Source of the DNA: an uncultured Candidatus Melainabacteria bacterium
GTDB taxonomy: Bacteria; Cyanobacteriota; Vampirovibrionia; LMEP-6097
Direction of reading: 5' to 3'
DNA: 8,884 nucleotides
Assembly: GCA_937927525.1 (NCBI GenBank)
Contig: CALBDR010000509.1
Coordinates: 1 to 8,884 of the forward strand
Both the position numbers and the translations under genes were made by a program. The notes beneath the pieces are model-generated. The model ran no database searches, was not told where the DNA came from, and saw nothing but the letters and a program-made list of their open reading frames with translations. This document shows positions 4,850 through 8,884 of the stretch, in pieces. Position 1 is the stretch's first letter, and the number at the start of each line of letters is the position of its first letter.

Positions 4850-6451
4850 TTAAACTTCAACTCTAAGTTCAGACTCTGTTTGTGGATTAAATTTAATATC
4901 ACCCTTTTTCGCGAAGTAATTATTGACTGCATCGAGATAAGCTGTAGCTGAAGCTACAAGTATATCTGTTTTAGCAGCGTGACCTGTGAATAGTTGACCA
5001 CTATCGTTATCTAGTACACGGATAGTAACTTCACCTAAAGAATCGATTCCTTCAGTAACTGACTTAACGCTAAATTCAGTTAAAGTACAGTTAGCTTTAG
5101 TAAGTTCTCTAATGCACTTACAAGCAGCATCTACTGGACCAGTTCCTAAAGAAGCACCTTTAAGGATATTAGTTTTATCTCTTTGATCTTGAAGGCAAAT
5201 ACTTGCAGTAGGCAAGCCAGAAGTTCCTGAAGTAACTTGAACATGCAATAACGTAAAGGTAATTGAAGAATCTTTGATTTTTAATGATAGGTCAGTAGCT
5301 AAGCTAACTAAATCTCTATCATCGACTCTTTTCTTTTTATCAGCTAGTCTAATGAATCTTTCATAGGTTTTCTGTAAAAGATCTTTATCAAGATTCCTAA
5401 AGCCTAATTGCTCTAATCTACTTTTCAGAGCATGTTTACCTGATCTTGGACCTAGAGGTAACTGAGTAGTTTTTAAACCTATTTCACTAAGATCGATAAT
5501 CTCATAAGTATGTTTGTTTTTAAGCATGCCGTCTTGGTGAATCCCCGACTCGTGAGCGAAAGCATTTGAACCTACGATAGCCTTGTTTGGTTGAACGAAC
5601 ATGCCTGTAATGTTACTTACTAAACGGCTGGATCTAATGATTTGTTGAGTATTAGTGTTAGTGAAGTATCCAAACTCTTTACGAGTTTTAAGTATCATTA
5701 CTATCTCTTCTAAGCTAGCGTTTCCTGCTCTTTCACCAATACCATTTATGGTACATTCAACTTGTTCTGCACCATTTTTAATAGCAGTTAAGCTGTTTGC
5801 TACAGCAAGCCCTAAATCGTTATGACAGTGAACAGATATCTTCGCTTTATCTATATTAGGAACATTGTCTTTTATAGATTTAATTAAAGCACCAAACTCT
5901 TCTGGAGTAGTGTAACCTACTGTGTCAGGAATATTAATAATCGTTGCACCTGCTTCGATAGTGGCTTCAATAATCTTATAAAGAAAGTCTTTTTCACTTC
6001 GACAAGCATCTTCTGCTGAGAATTCCACTTCCTCGACAAAAGATCTAGCGTATCTAACCATTTCACTTGCTTTTTTTAAGACATCATCTGGGGTCATTTT
6101 TAGCTTATATTCCATGTGGATTGGAGATGTTGCGATAAAAGTGTGAATTCTTTTTCTAGTTGCTGGCTCTAAGGCTTTAGCCGCTGCTTCTATATCTTTT
6201 TCTAAAGCTCTAGCTAGCGCACAGATAGTTGGTCCTTTAACTTGTTCTGCTATATTGTGAACAGAATCAAAGTCACCCTGGCTAGATACAGGGAAGCCAG
6301 CTTCGATAACATCTACATTCAACTCTGCGAGTTGTCTAGCGATTTCTAGCTTTTCCTCAGCATTCATTGTCGCACCAGGAGACTGTTCACCGTCTCTTAA
6401 TGTGGTGTCGAAAATATCAATTTTTATTCCTTTGCTTTCTGAATTAGGCAT
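4850..6451 (-). CDS. leuA: 2-isopropylmalate synthase
   Basis: Condenses acetyl-CoA with 2-oxoisovalerate, the first committed step of leucine synthesis. At 533 aa it has a full TIM-barrel catalytic domain, with IFDTTLRDGEQSPGATM at 13-29. By position and motif the divalent metal ligands are Asp20, His208 and His210 (in SVHCHND) and Asn244 (in ERAGNASLEE). The linker and subdomain contain NAFAHESGIHQDG (296-308). The C-terminal LeuA regulatory (leucine-sensing) domain spans about 390-512, including VTEGIDSLGEV and TDILVASATAYLDAVN. LGPRSGKHA at 333-341 stands where many homologues have LGKHSGRHA. The ATG at 6451 has no clear Shine-Dalgarno sequence. The gene is divergent from the Omp85 gene. 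No leader peptide rich in leucine codons and no T-box is visible in the 138-bp gap, so feedback on the enzyme is the only leucine control the sequence shows. Confidence 0.97.
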   Translation of the reverse strand: MPNSESKGIKIDIFDTTLRDGEQSPGATMNAEEKLEIARQLAELNVDVIEAGFPVSSQGDFDSVHNIAEQVKGPTICALARALEKDIEAAAKALEPATRKRIHTFIATSPIHMEYKLKMTPDDVLKKASEMVRYARSFVEEVEFSAEDACRSEKDFLYKIIEATIEAGATIINIPDTVGYTTPEEFGALIKSIKDNVPNIDKAKISVHCHNDLGLAVANSLTAIKNGAEQVECTINGIGERAGNASLEEIVMILKTRKEFGYFTNTNTQQIIRSSRLVSNITGMFVQPNKAIVGSNAFAHESGIHQDGMLKNKHTYEIIDLSEIGLKTTQLPLGPRSGKHALKSRLEQLGFRNLDKDLLQKTYERFIRLADKKKRVDDRDLVSLATDLSLKIKDSSITFTLLHVQVTSGTSGLPTASICLQDQRDKTNILKGASLGTGPVDAACKCIRELTKANCTLTEFSVKSVTEGIDSLGEVTIRVLDNDSGQLFTGHAAKTDILVASATAYLDAVNNYFAKKGDIKFNPQTESELRVEV

Positions 6452-6574
6452 TTTTCATTAATAATACAATTTTTCCCATCTTATTTCCTGGCATATCAAT
6501 TATCATTTATACAAGTGTGCTAATTTTTATTATGAGCATATCTTTTGCGATAAATTAATTTACTTTGGTTTGTA

Positions 6575-6592
6575 AGAGAGATAAACACTATT
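6575..6592 (+). promoter_or_regulatory. Ribosome site and probable AUU start of the Omp85 gene
   Basis: AGAGAG (6575-6580) sits 9 nt before ATT (6590-6592), which opens HKKLFIPVLLFFVLF. No ATG, GTG or TTG occurs in this frame between the upstream in-frame stop (6551-6553) and the TTG at 6617. Starting at 6617 would remove the basic n-region and part of the hydrophobic core. Translation from the ATT restores a textbook signal peptide. Confidence 0.5.
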
Positions 6593-8749
6593 CATAAGAA
6601 ATTATTTATTCCGGTCTTGTTATTTTTTGTCTTATTTATAAGGCTTAATAGTGCTCATGCCATTAAAGAAATTGCCGATAAGATCTCAGATAAAGTTGAT
6701 ATTACTCCAAGTTATGGATTTGATCTCGGTAGTAGCAAAAAAGAGCCCACCGTTGATGATTTAGGTGCTCCAGTTCAGAAAAAAGAATCTACCTTAAGTA
6801 AAGAAATTGACAACATCTTAAAAGAAGATACTATGCAGTCTAAACCTATAGAACATGGTGTTAATAAGACTGAATATATTGAAACAGGTGATCTTCAGAA
6901 AGTAATTAAAGTAAGAATAGTTGGAAATAATTTTATAAGTGATGATGAGATTCGAAATATGATCTTCACCAAGAGCGGTTCATATTTTACTAGAGATTCT
7001 GTAGTGCAAGACTTGCAAAGTCTTTTTAAGACAGGTTATTTTATTAAATCATCCATAGAAGCTCAGCCGGTGCTTGTAGATGCTGGAGTTGAACTTAATT
7101 ACTATTTAAAAGAGAATCCTTTAGTAAAGGACGTTTATGTTTTTGGTAATAATGCCACTGATAAAGTTAATGCTTATGAGATTGTCGCTGATTTAATAGG
7201 AAAACCACAAAGTATTCCTAATACCTCAAAGAAATTGAGAGAGATTGAGGAAGCTTACTCTAGTAAAGGTTTAGTGCTTGCTCGAATTAGTGATATTAGT
7301 TGGGATCAGGATTTTGGAATACTTAGGGTATATGTTGCAGAGGGCAATATCTCTAGTATTGAATTTGAGGGCAATGGTAAAACCAAAGAAATTTATTTAA
7401 GAAAATTAATCGGTCATACTAAGGCGAATGAGCCATACAATGAAAAGGTTTTTCTGAAAGATTTTAAGAGACTTAGAGGCACTGGTTATTTTAAAGATGT
7501 TAAGCGTGAATTAGTTGCTGATGAGGGAGCTGAGACATATAAATTAAAAATAGTTCTAGAAGAAACTAAAAACACCAAACTTGGAGTTGGTGGTGGAGTG
7601 AATACAGGTACGGGTGTCTTTGGTAATGCTTCTTTGAGAGTAGGTAATATTAAGGGGGAGGGGCATAATCTTGATATTAATGGTGTTTTCGGAACTGGTA
7701 TCGGTGCTAATGCTGGTTTTAACAATGATGAAGACTTTTTTAGAGCTGCAACTCAAACCAGAATTAATACTAGCTATGCTATTCCTTATTTTAGGAATAG
7801 TCAAAATACCCTAAGGGCATTTGGAAACTACGTTGCAGGTAATAATTTCCAAGTGGACTTCTCTGAACAGACTGCATTTGGAGGAGGTTTGGGTATATCT
7901 CGAAATTTTGGATTGTTTGATAATCAGACTTTTAATGCTAATTTAGGTTATAACTTTTTAGATTTGATAGGTGCAGATGATTCTAACTATATAAGTAATT
8001 TAGTTGATGGTTTATTAGAAGAAGACGGCTTAGATCCTGACCAAGTTAGAAATAGTAATTCAAATCGAAACCAAGCAAGGCTAAGATCTGCAAGAAGAAA
8101 TGCTCGAGATACAAGAGACGAGCAGTTAGTTTCTGGAAGCTTTGTTGATTTACAATCAACATATACTTTTAAAGATTTAGATTCTAATGAGAGACCTCGA
8201 AAAGGTTGGAGAACTAGTTTTAATCTAGAGCCGGTTTTAGGTTTTGGTGAAATTAATTCACACACTAAGGTCAGAGCTAGTGTTTCCCGTTACTTTGCTT
8301 TACCTAAAGAAAGTAGTATTTTAATTAATGCTAGGCTTGGGCATCAGCTTCTAGGAGATATTCCTCGCTTTAATCAGTTTCGTTTAGGTGGAGTTAGTGG
8401 GGTTCGTGGTTATTTAACCTTATCGCAGTTAGGTTTTGGTAACTCTCTTGCAATTGGTACTGCTGAGGTTCGAACTCCTATCTATAATTTTGTTCCTAGA
8501 TTAAAGCGGATAAAACTATTTAGATCTATTGACGTCGCTGCTTTTTCAGATTTTGGTTTAGTTAGTGGCGAAAATACGTTTAATAACATTACTGATAGAT
8601 TGAGCCGTGCTTGGTCTGTTGGTTTTGGGCTCAGGGTTGCATTGCCTTTTGTTGGACGTGTGAGAATAGATGCAGGTTTCCCACTTGTTGAGGCGCTCAC
8701 CAATTCACAGTTCTTTAGGTTTAACTTCGGACCAGCCGATAGATTTTAA
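6590..8749 (+). CDS. bamA: Omp85/BamA-family outer membrane protein assembly factor
   Basis: Inserts beta-barrel proteins into the outer membrane. From the ATT at 6590 it is 719 aa; a conventional TTG start at 6617 gives 710 aa. Numbering from that TTG, the signal peptide core ends near SAHA (12-15), and a charged low-complexity linker runs to about 92. Three POTRA-like units follow (about 93-167, 168-244 and 245-317), each with a G-N/G-Y-F type pattern such as FKTGYF and LRGTGYF. The barrel runs from about 320 to the end. The L6 loop signature VRGY (596-599) is present, as are VALPFVGRVRIDAGFPL (674-690) and the terminal aromatic residue in FNFGPADRF. Three POTRAs and this tail resemble cyanobacterial Omp85 more than five-POTRA proteobacterial BamA. 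A polar Arg/Asn-rich insertion occupies about 452-505. TamA or another Omp85 paralogue cannot be excluded. Confidence 0.88.
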   Translation: MHKKLFIPVLLFFVLFIRLNSAHAIKEIADKISDKVDITPSYGFDLGSSKKEPTVDDLGAPVQKKESTLSKEIDNILKEDTMQSKPIEHGVNKTEYIETGDLQKVIKVRIVGNNFISDDEIRNMIFTKSGSYFTRDSVVQDLQSLFKTGYFIKSSIEAQPVLVDAGVELNYYLKENPLVKDVYVFGNNATDKVNAYEIVADLIGKPQSIPNTSKKLREIEEAYSSKGLVLARISDISWDQDFGILRVYVAEGNISSIEFEGNGKTKEIYLRKLIGHTKANEPYNEKVFLKDFKRLRGTGYFKDVKRELVADEGAETYKLKIVLEETKNTKLGVGGGVNTGTGVFGNASLRVGNIKGEGHNLDINGVFGTGIGANAGFNNDEDFFRAATQTRINTSYAIPYFRNSQNTLRAFGNYVAGNNFQVDFSEQTAFGGGLGISRNFGLFDNQTFNANLGYNFLDLIGADDSNYISNLVDGLLEEDGLDPDQVRNSNSNRNQARLRSARRNARDTRDEQLVSGSFVDLQSTYTFKDLDSNERPRKGWRTSFNLEPVLGFGEINSHTKVRASVSRYFALPKESSILINARLGHQLLGDIPRFNQFRLGGVSGVRGYLTLSQLGFGNSLAIGTAEVRTPIYNFVPRLKRIKLFRSIDVAAFSDFGLVSGENTFNNITDRLSRAWSVGFGLRVALPFVGRVRIDAGFPLVEALTNSQFFRFNFGPADRF

Positions 8750-8884
8750 CTTTTATTAAATACTTTGGATTAATTCTCATGAGCTTTGATTAGACCAGCT
8801 GCTGCGCCCCATCTTCGATGGGACCCTAAGCTCGCGGCAAATCTAATCAAACTCACGAGAACCTTTACTTGTTTTAATAAAAGT
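8749..8884 (+). other. Long structured dyad after the Omp85 gene, candidate ncRNA or complex 3' element
   Basis: The stem ACTTTTATTAAA (8749-8760) pairs with TTTAATAAAAGT (8873-8884) and starts on the last base of the Omp85 stop codon. An interior loop follows. Then TTCTCATGAG (8774-8783) pairs with CTCACGAGAA (8852-8861) with one A-C mismatch. TTTGATTAGA (8785-8794) pairs perfectly with TCTAATCAAA (8842-8851), leaving C8784 bulged. Further in, GCTGC (8798-8802) pairs with GCGGC (8834-8838) with one G-U pair, and CCCATC-TTC-GATGGG (8808-8822) forms the tip. The apical part is GC-rich. It resembles no RNA family I can name with confidence. It may be a stand-alone small RNA, an elaborate 3' end of the Omp85 mRNA or a palindromic insertion. 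The window edge cuts it. Confidence 0.6.

Noticed and set aside
6452..6589. Leucine-responsive leader peptide, T-box or firm promoters in the leuA/Omp85 divergent gap
   Set aside because: TATTAT (6528-6533) on the + strand and GATAAT on the - strand resemble -10 boxes, but the -35 matches are poor. There is no run of leucine codons and no T-box sequence.
7779..8160. Short perfect palindromes within the Omp85 gene (CTATTCC/GGAATAG at 7779-7800 and GTTGATT/AATCAAC at 8144-8160)
   Set aside because: They have 7-8 bp AT-rich stems inside well-conserved coding sequence with no positional logic. Expected by chance at this base composition.
7486..8703. Several open frames on the - strand inside the Omp85 gene (7486-7725, 7556-7804, 7987-8265, 8482-8703)
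   Set aside because: They are antisense to a complete, conserved barrel domain, lack recognisable motifs and overlap one another. Shadows of the + strand gene.
8744..8884. Integron attC-like recombination site
   Set aside because: A bulged long palindrome prompted the idea, but the ends TTTTAAC and GTTTTAA do not fit RYYYAAC and GTTRRRY, and no integrase or cassette array is near.
8749..8884. 6S RNA (ssrS)
   Set aside because: Only the rod-like outline fits. The conserved central-bubble sequences I know are not evident and the visible length is short. Left as an unnamed structured element.
1..8884. CRISPR array, transposase or phage module
   Set aside because: No regularly spaced direct repeats, DDE or tyrosine recombinase motifs, or phage genes are visible in the window.

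Overview
The window is AT-rich chromosomal sequence, about one third G+C by eye, with seven supported protein genes and one tRNA. A signal-peptide-bearing Omp85/BamA barrel and two WaaE/KdtX-type sugar transferases imply a diderm (outer-membrane) bacterium. The Omp85 protein has a low-complexity lead-in, three POTRA-like units and a short Gly/Arg/Phe C-terminus. The LeuA sequence, with its NTNTQQI...RLVSNITGM block, reads like cyanobacterial homologues. A non-photosynthetic relative of Cyanobacteria (Melainabacteria/Vampirovibrionia type) is my best guess, but it is an inference and not proven here.

Layout, left to right. Two tandem palindromic elements (80-112 and 121-153) sit just upstream of a Fic-family AMP transferase on the + strand. 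A 385-base stretch follows without a protein gene. It holds a hairpin after fic, a 107-bp dyad repeat, a GC-rich mini-palindrome and a tRNA-Ser(GGA) on the - strand. Two adjacent paralogous family-2 glycosyltransferases come next on the + strand. The first has lost several signature residues that the second keeps. The second runs tail-to-tail into a nitroreductase on the - strand, overlapping it by 17 bp. A strong 12-bp hairpin lies inside the end of the glycosyltransferase gene.

The nitroreductase, cytidylate kinase (cmk) and 2-isopropylmalate synthase (leuA) all lie on the - strand in the order leuA-cmk-nitroreductase. The gaps are short, so they may be partly co-transcribed. The nitroreductase also has its own possible promoter, straddled by a palindrome. 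Divergent from leuA is the Omp85 assembly protein, whose signal peptide only makes sense if translation starts at a non-standard AUU codon. Its stop codon opens a long structured dyad that runs to the window edge.

Most genes are core metabolism or envelope functions: leucine synthesis, CMP/dCMP phosphorylation, sugar transfer and outer-membrane assembly. The unusual material is in the regulatory and intergenic structure and in the degenerate glycosyltransferase. I see no CRISPR array, transposase, prophage gene or obvious defence island. Fic is the only toxin-like gene.
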